Shown: positions 35,775 to 47,470 of the stretch, in pieces
Position numbering within the stretch: the stretch's first letter is position 1
Layout: every line of letters begins with the position of its first letter
NCBI GenBank assembly: GCA_027924585.1
Contig: BSBM01000753.1
Location: 22,216,501-22,280,500, forward strand
Reading direction: 5' to 3'
From: Larix kaempferi
Lineage: Eukaryota; Streptophyta; Pinopsida; Pinales; Pinaceae
Length of the DNA stretch: 64,000 bases
Position numbers and translations under genes: made by a program
Notes under the pieces: generated by a model
What the model was told of the DNA's origin: nothing
The model's input: the letters and a program-made list of their open reading frames with translations, nothing else
Databases searched by the model: none

Positions 35775-36230
35775 CTTCTTCTTCCTTCAACCTGTAAATC
35801 CATTTGTTCTGCAATGCTCTTTTACCAACAAGAACTGAACCAAATCTCAAGTCTAGTTTCCTACCAATGAGTCCATCTCCTCATTCATGCCTTGCTCCCA
35901 CTTCTTTCTAGTTTCCACCTGCATTGCTTCTTCATAACATTCTGGTTCACCAGCATCAATCATCAATAAATAATACATTGAAGGGGAGTATCGTACAGGG
36001 AGTCTACTTAACCTAGTAGATTTTCTTACACTTGCAGGAGTTTCAGGTACTTGTTGTTGTTCTTGATTTTCTAGCACCTTTGGAACTTCATTTTCTTCAA
36101 TTTCATCAAGTATTGTGTACTCTGTGTTTTCCTTTTCCTATTTCTTTCCCTGTAACTGATCTTCATACATAACCTTTTCATTGAAAATCACATCTCTACT
36201 CCTAATGATTTTGTTATTTTCATAATCCCA
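35775..36230 (-). pseudogene. TE-D reverse transcriptase, N-terminal part
   Basis: The minus strand shows the connector between integrase and RT (STRLSRLPVRYSPSMYYL, WEQGMNEEMDSL) and the RT start (GKRALQNKWIYRLKEEEGG) ending exactly at the TE-E TSD. The frame resumes at 19733 on the other side of TE-E. A frameshift lies near 35850. Confidence 0.88.
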
Positions 36231-36965
36231 TTAGCAATAACCAAAATCATCAACCCCATATCCAATAAAGGTACATTTCTTGGATTTACCTTCGAGTTTT
36301 GTTCTATTTTCTTTATCAATATGGACAAATGCTTCACAACCAAACATTCTCATAAATGAGTAGTTTACCATTTTACCTGTCCATGCCTCCTCTGGAATAC
36401 CACCATCCAAATCACTAGAAGGCCCTCTGTTTATTAAATAAACAGTAGTATTTACAGCATCTGCCCAAAACTGTAAGGGAAACCCTCCATGCAATATCAT
36501 ACACCTTGCACGCTCCATGATCGTTCTATTCATCATTTCTGACACACCATTTTCTTGTGGTGTTCCTGGGACTATCTTCTCTCTACGAATCCCATGGTAT
36601 GAACAGTAACTATCAAAATCCTTGCCACAGTACTCACCTCCATTATCAGATCCGAGACACTTCAACCTTTTTTGTGTCTCATTCTCAACCAAATATTTCC
36701 ACTTCTTAGAAGTAGCAAACACGTTAGATTTATGTCTAATACAATAAATCCAAGTTTTTCTAGTTGCATCATCAATAAATGTAACATAATAATGAGAGAC
36801 ACCAAGACATTGTACCTGAGCCGGTCCCCATACATCTATATGCACAAGCTCTAACTTTTCATTCTTCTTTTGTTTCCCAACCCTAAGAAATCTGACTCTC
36901 TTTTGTTTTCCATAAACACAGTTCTCACAGAATTCCAAACTTACCTTCTTCAAATCTGGTAGCAA
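36231..36965 (-). CDS. TE-D integrase core
   Basis: An open minus-strand frame of 244 codons holds the end of the GAG-pre-integrase zinc motif (FCENCVYGKQKRV) and the full DDE core, with first aspartate in VHIDVWGP, second in LGSDNGGEY and glutamate in PQENGVSEMMNRT. Next come FPLQFWADAVNTTVYLINR and the FGCEAFVH segment. It would join element cDNA to host DNA and create the 5-bp TSD. It is a fragment of the polyprotein, not a separate gene. The domain itself looks undamaged. Confidence 0.88.
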   Translation of the reverse strand: MLPDLKKVSLEFCENCVYGKQKRVRFLRVGKQKKNEKLELVHIDVWGPAQVQCLGVSHYYVTFIDDATRKTWIYCIRHKSNVFATSKKWKYLVENETQKRLKCLGSDNGGEYCGKDFDSYCSYHGIRREKIVPGTPQENGVSEMMNRTIMERARCMILHGGFPLQFWADAVNTTVYLINRGPSSDLDGGIPEEAWTGKMVNYSFMRMFGCEAFVHIDKENRTKLEGKSKKCTFIGYGVDDFGYC

Positions 36966-38272
36966 CTTCCTTAAGTGGAAAATCTACATCCCCTTCTCAC
37001 TCATGTGGCCAAGCCTATGATGCCACAATACTGTATATGTTCCTATGGAAGCTAAAGAGATAGAGTGGTCACTATTATGACTACATAAATACAACGTACC
37101 TTCCATATCTCATTTTTCTATCACCATTGATCCTTTAGTGATCTTCCACCACATTTATCCAAACGTAGATAGATAGCCACCATCTCCCAACTTCCCTATT
37201 GAGATCAGATTTCTTTTCATAGAAGGAATATGCCTAACATCTTTTAGCATCCATTTAGTTCCATTCTTAAATTTTATCCATACCTTACCCATTCCAACAA
37301 TTTTACATGGCTCATCATCACCCGATAAGACATGTCCAAAATACCTGGAACATAGTCATGAAAATATTTCCTATGTGGTGTAGCATGACATGAATCCCCT
37401 GCATCTACTACCCAATAATCACTAGTATTATCTAATGCAACAATCAAAGCATCTTGTAACACATCACCTGCTACATTTGCTTCATGGGTAGTTTCCTGCT
37501 GTCCATCTCCTTTCGTCTTTAGAGATATGCAGTCTTTCTTCAGATGTCCTTTCTTTCCACAGTTCCAGCACTCTATTTTTCCCAATCTGGACTTGGATCT
37601 TCCTGTTTTATACTTGCCCCGATTACCTTGGCTCTTTCCTTTCTCCCTTTGTCTTCCCCTTCTCTCCATGGTCAACGCATTACCTAATGTCTCACTTGTG
37701 CTTTTTCTTCGCATTTACTCGCTAATAATAACACCAATAACAACATCAAATTTCAAGGTGTTTGAACCAGAGATAGAGTTACTTACGGCCATGACCAAGC
37801 TATTCCAGCTTTCTGGCAATGAACACAAGATTAGAAGATCCCTAACCTCATCATCAAAGTTCACACTTACAGAATTTAGTTGATTTGTAACCATATTAAA
37901 TTCATTTAAATGATCAACAACAGATCCACCTTCAGACATCTTCATATTAAATAAACGCTTCATTAGAAATACCTTGTTGGAGGTTGAGGGTTTTTCATAC
38001 AGCTTAACCAATGTGCTCATCAAACCCTCCGTTGTCTTTTCTTTTGAGATATTGAAAGCCATCGACGACACCAGGGACAACCATATTGTTCCTAATGCCT
38101 TTCTATCAAGAACCTCCCATTCTTCATCCTTCATAGTTTCCTGCTGCTTTGCTCTTACACCCAATGGTAGGAATAGATCCTTCTGGTACAGATAGTCCTC
38201 CATTTGCATCTTCGATAACTAGTAGTTTTGGCCATTAAATTTCTTGAACTTAAACTTCTCTTCTTCCACCAT
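36966..38272 (-). pseudogene. TE-D gag, zinc knuckle and protease
   Basis: Gag starts at the ATG at 38272 (MVEEEKFKFKKFNGQNY). An in-frame TAG soon after stands where a Trp codon is expected. The frame reopens at 38209 through the UBN2 gag domain (VKLYEKPSTSNKVFLMKRLF, MSEGGSVVDHLNEFN). A TAA at 37715 replaces a likely glutamate codon (ISE*MRRKS). Then come a CCHC knuckle (CWNCGKKGHLKKDC) and the protease active site, changed to VVDAGDSCHATPH from the usual DSGAS. The region between the protease and 36965 is frameshifted. Confidence 0.88.
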
Positions 38273-38332
38273 TTCTCCCACTCGAACCAGAAACCCTAGT
38301 TTCCTGCAGGTTTATCTGCCAAATATACCTTT

Positions 38333-38345
38333 GGCTCTAATACCA
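38333..38345 (-). other. Primer-binding site of TE-D
   Basis: The minus strand reads TGGTATTAGAGCC, one base from the initiator tRNA-Met site. It lies two bases from the 5' LTR. Confidence 0.88.
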
Positions 38346-38347
38346 AT

Positions 38348-38822
38348 TGTTAGAGAAAGAGGATTGTAGAGAAATAACAATAAACAGAAATGCAAATATA
38401 ATCACAGAGACACATTACAAGAGAGACACCAATATATCATGGTTCACCCAAGATGGGCTATGTCCACATTGAATTGTCAGTCCTTATTATAATACCATCC
38501 AGCAAATGAAGGGATACAACTTGAAACACATCCATTGCACTTCCTCTTCACTGTATCACAGTCTCTCTTCACGGTCTTAGAGATCTTTACAATGCATTAA
38601 TACATAATACATAAACCCTAGCCATATTACAATGTATTTCGTATGAAGCGGAAATAAAAAGGGAAAATACCACAAGTTACCCAAAACCATGGGCCCGTAA
38701 TCTATTGGAAAAACTCCCTCGGACCCCCCAGGGCGTGTGCCGAGATTATAACAAACCTAGGGTACAACACGGCTGAAACAACATCATCTATGAGACTGGA
38801 AGATCAGGCTCCACAACCAACA
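38348..38822 (-). repeat. 5' LTR of TE-D
   Basis: 475 bp, TGTTAG to CCAACA, followed by the TSD CATCA. Partner of 17809-18271. Confidence 0.92.
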
Positions 38823-39920
38823 CATCATTTAGTTGAACTATCCCAGACCCTACAACATTTACAGATCTATCATCACCAACAAATATTTGCTCGGTGTTAC
38901 ATTCACTTAGAGTGGAAAAAATGTCGATATCCTTAGCCATATGATAAGATGCTCCATAATCAATGAGCCACTCATTCCAAGAAGAGGAATAAGATGCATT
39001 CAAGGAAAAACCAGAAGCATAAAGTGCATGTCCATGAGTTGTACAATTAGAATCTGAATTAAGGTTGATGTTGTGATTCTTCATTGTTGCTTCCAAGGTT
39101 TCCATCTTCTTGAAATACTTGGATTCCACATGACCATGTTTCTCTCAAATATTGCAATGATGCTCAATCTTAAAATCTTTTCATTTAATCATTGGAAGGA
39201 TGAGCTCGCTAAGAGGGTTTGGGACCCTTGTTTTTATTATTGTTGCAAGGATTTCATTCTTGGGATGCTTGGAATTATCCTTTTGTTGTGCCACTAAGGC
39301 TATTATAGATGTATTGACAATGCTAATTACTTCAATATGTATGAGCTTATCTTTCTCTCTAATTACGGAATCATAAAAAAATTCAAGATTGGGTTCTATA
39401 TAGTTATCCCCTAGAGATTCTTTCATGGAGTAAAAGGTAGATATAAAAACAGAATAGGAAGGACCAAGCTTGGAAATAATAACATAAATACATTTCTTTT
39501 ATGGCTTAGCTATTTTTCACTCTTCAACTAAGTTTCTAAGGGTTTTGAATTTAGATAGATAGTCTTGAAGGAAAGAAAAATCACTTGGATTTAAAGAAAC
39601 CAACTCGTTTTCAAGATGGTGACCTTGAATTTCATTGTTTTTACCAAACACACTTTCCAATTTTTCCCAAGCCTTATATGGTTCATCAATTCCTTGAAGA
39701 TGGAATCATAACTCAATAGATATGGACATCCAAATTAATCCACATATTCTTCACATTTATTTTACCATTTTATTTTCTTATCGACATTAATAGGTTCAAT
39801 TTCTTTTATCAAGGTAATTCGATAAAGTTGCCTATTTCGTAGGACATCCTCCATACGATATGCCCATGATAAGTAGTTGGTTCTATTAAGTAGCACATGG
39901 AGTGGCTATATTCTAATATA
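38823..39920 (-). pseudogene. TE-C gag and protease start
   Basis: Minus-strand blocks from 39910 to 38823 give the copia gag domain (LLNRTNYLSWAYRMEDVL, LQDYLSKFKTLRNLV-like segments in other frames, MKESLGDNY). A linker and the protease follow (WNEWLIDYGASYHMAKD, with the catalytic DSG read as DYG, and FVGDDRSVNVVGSGIVQL). The frame is cut at 38823 by TE-D and resumes inside 17808. Several frameshifts and stops make it non-functional. Confidence 0.85.
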
Positions 39921-40431
39921 TACATAATATGGATTCAAAAGAAAAAATGATGGCCTATATCAAAAGATATAAAAAAAAATGGGTAGTTAAAAAAATGACA
40001 ATGAAACCATAATTCAGATGTCAAAGTTATACCCTTTTGAAGAAAGGCATAAAAAGGAACCAAGTTGCCACGTGGAAAATAAAGGTTGATCCACATGGCG
40101 ATGGAAGCAAAATATGGAGTAATGAATTTACCCCCTTACTAACTTTGCCTCTATGCTCACTTTTACAAATAAGTTGCTTTAAAATAAGTGACCCACTTTT
40201 ATAAAACAAATGGGAAGCACTTTTACAGTGTAGTTACTTTATAAATTAAAGTTACATGAACTTTTGCAAAAAGTAACAAAAGAAGGACTTGAACCCAAGA
40301 CCTATCAATTATTAAAGTAACTTTCAACCAAGTGATTTCTGAAAAATATTTAGTAATATTATGTAGGAGAATGGAGGTGTTGTTATTGTTGTTGTTGTTG
40401 GTGGTGGTGGTGGTGTTGGGAGAGCGTTCTG
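39921..40431 (-). other. TE-C 5' leader, part adjoining gag, with a tRNA-like segment
   Basis: No ORF. On the minus strand, 40340-40275 contains TCACTTGGTTGAAAG and, about 35 bases on, GGTCTTGGGTTCAAGTCC, resembling Pol III A and B boxes of a tRNA or tRNA-derived SINE. No cloverleaf, poly-A tail or TSD was found, so it is not called as a tRNA gene. The stretch ends at a GTT/GGT microsatellite (40373-40418) beside TE-G. Confidence 0.4.
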
Positions 40432-41293
40432 TGTTGCTGGTGTTTTCACACTAGCATGTGCCAAAAGGAACCTACTAATACTTAGGGAAATCTTAGTAGT
40501 AGCTCGAATGAGAAATGCAAATAAAGAAAGATAACACAAGTTACCAAAGTAAAAACTAGATTTATTGCATGCTTCCAAAGGAAATAAACTAAGCAAATAT
40601 GAAAAACATTCTTCAATCAAAACATTCAACAAACATTTTTTATTAAACAAAGAAAGATTTCTCTTGTATTAAGTAAAAAATTGTTTTTATAGTTAAGAAT
40701 TACCTTGGGACAATAGTGGAAAATGGGCCCTTGCATCCTTATGAAAGGGGATGATCCTGGTATCCGAGTCCTTCGATGCTCTCCAACTACCATTCACAAG
40801 GTGCCAATCTCAAATGTAGATGAAACTCGAATGCAAAGGGATGGTTTAGGGTTTCGGTAGAAATTTTGGCAAAGTAATGGCGTATGGAAAATATGGAGAG
40901 AAATAATTATTGAAAGGGACCTTCACACTTATTATATAGGAAAAATGGATTATGAATTACAAGCCCATTGTATTTTGTTACCAGTGGTATTTCTATATGG
41001 TATTTGCACATGAGTTAGGGTTTTCCTGCTTAATTTGAGTTCGAAAAATCTCCCCCCTTTTTACGGAATTTTCTCCTTTTTGGATGTTTTCCCTTTTTTC
41101 ACCTTTTTGGGGATTATATTTTATTTTCCTCTTTTTTGGAAATGGGGAAAATGTCCAAATATGTAATTGTAATCCAATTTGGTTTCCAACTTTAGGATAT
41201 TGGGTGTGTGAAGGTTGAAATTGTGGAAATGGAAAGTGGAAATAATGGTGTGGCTAGGGGATAATTCAAGTGATCAATTTTTTGGTGTTAACA
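40432..41293 (-). repeat. 3' LTR of TE-G
   Basis: 862 bp. Shared blocks with the right copy include ATTCTTCAATCAAAACATTC and CTTATTATATAGGAAAAATG. Confidence 0.9.
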
Positions 41294-43076
41294 GATTGCC
41301 CCCTGATGTGTGAGGGAAAGAGCTCATCTTATGGCCGATAGACATCATAGGATTTTTCTTTTCCAAGGGATAGGTGTGATGGTAATATAGAGAATGAAGA
41401 TTGTGTCAGAGGGTGGATCATACTCTTCGTCAAGATTGCAAGGGTTGAATCTGCAAATAAAACACTCAAAATGGATGAGGTGCATTTTACCTAACATATG
41501 AGTACGAGGCAGGCATAGCCATGCTTGTATCAATGTCTCAATATACAAAATTATGACTAGGACCAAAGGGGACCTGATCAATACTTGGATAATTGCTGTG
41601 TACATCATAAAGGTCCAATGACAGACTCAAATCTGGAATGTAATCATGATCCCACCATGACTAATATGAAGAACTGATACTAGAAACAATGACATTCACT
41701 ATGAATGAAGTACCACAGTAACTGATGCTCCGTTGGATCTGAGGGGGTCCAACAACTAAAAGGACTAACATGTTGGATATTTGAATCTCAGGTACACTGA
41801 AATACATATGAAGCTGGATATAGTAGGAAGCATATGACCGAAGGGCTACCTGAAACTGTAGCCAACGCAGCCCAGATATCCTTAGGAACATAATGGTGGA
41901 AGGGCTCCAAAGAGACTTACCAATGTGCTAGAGTCAAGGGACATTCAAGGTATTCAACTAAGAAATTAAAGGCACAATTCCTTGTACGAATCTCAATGGT
42001 GCAATGAAGTAGATGATGTCGAGCATGTGACAAACAACCATTCTAAGGGGTACTAAGGACTCCCCTCAGGTGGTCTGTAGGAACTCATTAATGATGGTGA
42101 TGAGGCCAAGGTACAAGGACCTATGAGTATATCCTCTAGAATAGATGTGCTGACATCAATAGAGGGAGACCTGCAATAGGAGAGGAAATGGTGGTTTCTT
42201 GACATGAGTGAAAGGAATAAAACCAAGGAGTGATGGAATTGGACATGAGACTGAGACACTGTTGTGGGATACAAGGGAATATGAGTAATGGGACTCAAAC
42301 TTCCTTGGCTCAAAGTATGATGCCATGGCTAACCTGGAAGCATATGTGAAATAAACATCAGGGAGGGACACAATGGGGATACTAGGAATTGGGACTACAA
42401 TGTGAGATACTCAAAGAGGGAGATTGATCTGTGACATCAAGAAGAATGCAAGGGTGACTCATTGTATAGTACTCTAAATAGAAGTGACCAGGGATGATGC
42501 CATAATAAGTTACTATATGTGATCTGCAAGGGAACCGAGAGCAACTAGTTGGGCCTTCTTCATTTTTTAATGAGCTCAAAGAAGGGATAGAAGTGTGCTC
42601 AATATGGTACTATCCTGTGGATTTTTGTCGAGCCCGAGAAAGCAAATGATGCCGGTGTTTTCAATTTTAGGGAGTCTGAAAATAGAAAGAAAACTCTGTG
42701 AGTGGTCTTTTCCATAAAGTTAGTCTCTGATGCCCAGAAACGCATAAAAATAGACAGGGGAGAACTCTTCTAGCCAAAGGGACTAGATTATTCAGTTTTT
42801 GTAATTAGTCCATTCGGTCTGAAAAAGGGGCAAAAGGAATAACGAACGGGTGTGCTTTCAAATCCTTTAACGAGCATGAAAGCAAGTAATTGTGTTCGGA
42901 AGTCTTTTCATTTTTAAAGGAGTTAGAAAAGGGATTAAAGGAAACTCCATACCTAAAGTTCGTTTACAGGGACTGGCCAATGAGTGATAATGTGAAGGAA
43001 TGCATGTGGCTGGGTCATTCCACGAAGGTGGTTCACCATTTTTGGCGGATGGAAGCTAAAAAAATTGTTTTTCGAA
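41294..43076. other. TE-G internal DNA next to the 3' LTR, no gene seen
   Basis: It begins with the polypurine-like tract on the minus strand. Short minus-strand ORFs (for example 42053-42579) show no family motif. I see nothing else that I can name. Confidence 0.5.
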
Positions 43077-43416
43077 CCCTCGATCAAGGTATTTTCAAGC
43101 CCTCGATAGAGCTTTAAAAGCTCGATCGAGGGTTTTAAAAGTTCGATCGAGGATTTTAAAATACCTCGATGGAGGGTTTTAAAACCCTCGATCGAGCTTT
43201 TGAGAATACCTCGATCGAGGGTTTTAAAACCCTTGATCGAGCTTTCGAAAATCTCGCAAAAGCTCGATCGAGCTTTTGAAAAGCTCGCAAAAGCTCGATC
43301 TATCTTTTGAAAAACATAAAAAGGTTCATTTTAGGCCCTCGATCGAGGTATTTTTAAACCCTCGATCGAGGTGTTGTTAAACCCTCGATCGAGGTATTTA
43401 GCTCGATCGAGGGCTT
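43077..43416. repeat. Palindrome array, about 14 CTCGATCGAG-type units
   Basis: Within about 340 bases there are nine TCGATCGA cores (eight as the full 10-bp palindrome CTCGATCGAG) and about five one-step variants. They are commonly separated by TTTTAAAA-like stretches that are themselves palindromic. Spacing is mostly 20-30 bases but irregular. The CpGs are largely retained. Confidence 0.85.
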
Positions 43417-45171
43417 AAAAAACAAGCCGAGAGCCCTTTTCACTGTAGAATGAAAGTTTTGTCTGCCTTCCATAGAGTTAAACCATGTCATTAAATGCTC
43501 ATTAATGAGTGGACTTGATACCATTGGATTCATCAATGAATCCTCTATCCAGATATATAAAATTTACGATTTTTTATCTTCATATGTTTGTTGTTTTTAA
43601 ATTTCTACTAAAACTTGCCCTAAAAAACCATGCCGACAACTTCGATTGAGCTCAAAGATAAATCCACAACATTCAAAATACACATCCAAAAAATTTGAAA
43701 AAATACACAAGCCCCAGACAAACGCGTCCTCTTTAAAAGGGTATTTTTAGTTTTGTGAATTATGTAAAAAATCAAAAGATTTCGTGCACGCACACACATG
43801 TGTGCAAAATGCGACTTAAATATTCATTGGTAAGTCTCGAAAAATAATAATAAATATAATTTTTTGAGAAAAATTAAAAGAAAAATATGTAAGCCCCAGT
43901 GCACTCTGTCTAGATCATGTTCACATATTTCATTTTTTACAATTATTACTTTAACATTAATTTATTGTGCACGCACACAAACTACTTGTTAATTGCTCTT
44001 CAAATTTTTAAGTACACATGTTTCATTAAATGAAAATTCGACATGATATATGGCATTGGTATATTTCGAAAAAAATATCATTGGAAAGCCAACATAATTA
44101 TCTACATTTCGTTTTTCAACCGCATGTCAAAATTCATGTGGCAAGTATGAGTTTCGAGGGCTTCAATTTAATACATGGGTAAAATTTATGTTTTTCACTG
44201 TCATATTTGGCCAAAAAGAGTTACCCATCTTCATGGAATCACCTGGCTTCATTTCTGGATGTCAAACTACAAGAAATATCGATCCTATAGGAATTTGGAC
44301 TCATTGGAACCAAATGAAAGGGGTGATACAACAATCTCCTATGTATGGTAGGCTCTATTTCCGAGCAAGGGTGAATGTAATGGCAGCTGTGCTGGGCCAC
44401 TTACTCGAACATGGGGGGTCTTTATGCATAATGTGTAAACTGGATCAATGCATAATATACCTGGAGGGAGAATATGACCTATATGCCGGTTAAGAGGTTA
44501 TACTTGTAGGGGCGGATGTTACAAGACAGGAGGACCGCCTCCATAACCTTTATCTATACACAAAGCAAGGATACCCGAGAGTAAATGTGCATTTGGAACT
44601 TGATTATAACATACAAATACATATACGAGGTGGCTTACATGATGGCACACAAAAAGAGATGTGCCCAAAAATGGTCTGAAAAAATCTCGGTGATCAAGAG
44701 AAATGGTCTCTATAATCAGTAAAAGAATGGAATATTGATTCTGAATATGCAAACAGTGCAATAAACAGACATCATATGACTCTGTAGTGGTTAAAGGAGG
44801 AATAGGACACAAAATGGCCTATGAAATAGGGGGGTACCACCTACCACATGTCATTTTCATTATTGAGTGTTGAGGTTGTGTGGAGGGACCTAGAAAAGGA
44901 TTGTTGATTACTTTCGATTGGACCAGTGGATTCAAATTATGTGCTTTCAGGTAACTCCTCTCGTGTTTCTTTGTCATTTCATCCACTGATTTTTTGATTT
45001 TGGGATTTCTTGGGACCCCACCAAACCCCATGAAGGTTCTAAGGTTAGGTTTCACTTTTCAGGGAGCTATGGGTGACTAGGTCACACTTATCAAGAATAC
45101 AAGAGTGACTTGGGTCACCCATTTTATCCAAACAGGTGCAACCAAGTCATTCTCTTCCTCAAGAAGAGATC
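43417..45171. other. TE-G internal DNA, no supported gene
   Basis: AT-rich in the first half. A plus-strand 101-codon frame (44188-44493) has no recognised motif. Near 45072-45150 there is one copy of the GGTCACACTTATC / GTGACTTGGGTCACC hairpin-type unit that is arrayed at 56143-56565. Confidence 0.45.
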
Positions 45172-45990
45172 TAACTAGGGCCAAGAAGGCGCTTTCTGAC
45201 TAAGAAGCTGACCTGGATGCTTTGGACATGTACAATGCCATGAGTGAAATGGAGGGAGAGGGATATGAACAATATCTGTTGGGAGATAAAGGGAGACCAA
45301 GCTATAAAGGAAATCTTTGTGCGATATGGTATGCTAAATTTTGTAGAGAACCCTTTGATGCACAACAAAAATCTACTATTGAACAAACTGGTATATTTCT
45401 AGGACAGAGATGCTAAGGTGTTCATAGTGCGGGGTGAGAAACTAGAGCTTACCCTTGAAGATGTGTACTTCATGACAGGACTCCTGAGGCTAGGGGTAAT
45501 CGCGGACATGTAGCTGATATTTCTAGGGACATTTCTATGCAGTACATGATGGGGCATCACTACTATGGGACTGCGTGGGTCCATGATTCCTACATATTGA
45601 TATGTGACATTGAGAGCCTTAAGACTGAGGAGGTCACGGAAAGTGTGGTGCAGGCACTAGGATCTAGTGGTCTGCAAAAGATCTCAAGTGGGAAGTTGAT
45701 GCTAGTAGCACGTGTACCAGAAGGTACCTATTTTGGGTGGGCTTAGATGTACCTTACTGCGGTTCATAGGGAGCTAAACTAGGTGATCTGAGGGGGAGGT
45801 AAATTTTTCTTCCCATAATTTCTATGCCCATTCTTTTTTGAGCGAGTGCCTACACTACGGCCACACATACTTGTATGCGACGACGAGCTGATGGAGCCTA
45901 GGATGAGGTGCTGGGGTGAGATGATGATACTAGATGGAGGTGGTTTGGTACAGGTAGGTACCAAACGAGAATGCCTAACATCAATCCCAG
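45172..45990 (+). pseudogene. Plant-mobile-domain-like (PMD) ORF relic, antisense to TE-G
   Basis: The plus strand gives a decayed ORF in several frames: DMYNAMSEMEGEGYEQYL, KVFIVRGEKLELTLEDVYFM then TGLLRLGV near 45415-45512, SYILICDIESLKTEEV near 45591-45640, VPEGTYFGWA, and FERVPTLRPHILVCDDEL near 45836-45890. The segment LELTLEDVYFMTGLLRLGV fits the hallmark of the plant mobile domain (aminotransferase-like), known both in host proteins such as MAIN/MAIL and inside plant transposons. It lies on the strand opposite to gag and downstream of the protease relic. Stops at about 45414 and 45512 and frameshifts disable it. The family call is from memory of motifs. Confidence 0.6.
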
Positions 45991-46379
45991 ATGGTTAAGG
46001 GTTTCCATCACGGGCATACTTACCACCCCTGATGGTGGAAATAGGAATGAGATTGTTTGTATAGGTGTAGCTCCCACTTGATAGGGGATTGATTTCAGTT
46101 GTGGCTAGGACTGCGATTGGGGTTGCGATTGGGGATGTGATTGGGGAATATCCTAATTCATAGGTTGTGTTTGAGGAATTGGTTTTTTTGATGGTGCATA
46201 ATTTTGATACCTCTGTAGTCAAGGGGGATGGGGGAAGGGCATGGAAAGTGGTAGTCATGGGAGTGTAACAATAAAGACCCATCCCTGCGATAGAAATTGA
46301 GGGGATGTAAATGCCGAGAATAGTGTTTTCGACCATGCCAGGACATTTTATGGAGTATTTGACCCCTTTGGGCCATCAT

Positions 46380-47470
46380 AAGTCAATTGGTTAATTTTAA
46401 GAACCTTCCTTTCATGAGGAAACATCATGAGCAGGAAGACTAATGAAGCAATGGATTCATATCATACATGTAGCTACACCCAAGGAGGAGGTTGTAATCA
46501 AGCTGGGAATTGACAACCTCATTATGATTGATTCGGATAGTTTTGTTGGCTAACTCAATAGGAACATTTAGGAGAAGTCCCTAGGGTTGGGTTGCACGAC
46601 CATCATAAGCATGCAGTGATGTCGTGGATGGTTGCAACTTAGGGGATCCAAGTTTCTTCCTAATGAAAGTGGACATAAAGTACGTGGATGCACCCTCATT
46701 GAAAATGCATCGATGGATGACTAAGTTTCAGATCGACATGAGAATAGGGAACACAATGGACAAAGGAATGTGGGGGTCTAATTCATCCAACTTGAATGTC
46801 ATCAAACGTTAGTAAGAAGGATTGATCGCACCTCAATACAACAATAAATATTTTCGTTGTATGGGGAAGTTGTTAATAAATTCCAGGGTTGACATGGTGG
46901 TAGGAGATTGGGCCAAATTGTCCACAATGTTATATTTGAGAGTGTCTCGAGCATTGGGATTTTTGCAATGCAATGAAAAGGATATTTTGGGATCCCCATC
47001 AGCCGGGGTTCTAGGTAGATGAAGCTATTGATCCACAGGGTACAGTATATGTCCTTGTCAATAAGGATGGTTTCAGTGACTGAACCATAGTGGTTGCGAT
47101 GGGTCTGAAGGTTGATATAATATTACAACATCAGAAGGTGTTTCACTACGGAATCAAAGGGCTGACTGGAGGATGTGACATACGTAATGGGGGATTGTGT
47201 CATAATGACCACTTGGGTGGGAAAATGGTTTTGAAACACCATCGATTATTTAAAAATTTGAGTTGGGTTAGGATGTGCCTAAGGGGCAACAATGACATCT
47301 CATTAATTATCCTCATCCCAAAGCTAACAGGATTTATCCAATTGGGGGAAGTGATGTGTGTAATGTCCATCGAAATTGAAAAATCAACATATATGGTTGG
47401 TCTGTAGCTGTGTGTTCTTTCCCTGCTTAGGCAGTTGATTGCGGTTTTAGTTGATAGGATTAGATCCATT
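46380..47470 (-). pseudogene. TE-G aspartic protease region
   Basis: Minus-strand segments read SFSLHCKNPNARDTLKYNIV (near 46980-46920) and then LHAYDGRATQP and GLLLNVPIELANKTIRI. These are followed by QLDYNLLLGCSYMYDM (near 46500-46450) and MMFPHEGK-like residues. These match the retropepsin-like domain found between gag and RT in some gymnosperm gypsy elements, including the second conserved LLG motif. Frames change repeatedly and stops are present. No RT follows. Confidence 0.6.

Larger units (their letters stand above)
17809..38822 (-). mobile_element. TE-D: Ty1/copia element inserted in TE-C protease
   Basis: LTRs at 17809-18271 and 38348-38822 are flanked by a perfect 5-bp TSD, CATCA (17804-17808 and 38823-38827). 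The primer-binding site is at 38333-38345. A CTCCCACTTGG junction, typical of copia 3' ends, lies just inside the left LTR. Taking out TE-E leaves about 5.0 kb with gag, protease, integrase, RT and RNase H in copia order. The surrounding TE-C protease frame resumes on both sides, which confirms the insertion. Confidence 0.95.

Noticed and set aside
40275-40340. Functional tRNA gene
   Set aside because: Only A- and B-box-like motifs are visible. I could not draw a cloverleaf with paired acceptor and anticodon stems.
43077-43416. Possible transposon terminal inverted repeats
   Set aside because: There are many copies rather than two, with no TSD or transposase. An array of palindromes describes it better.
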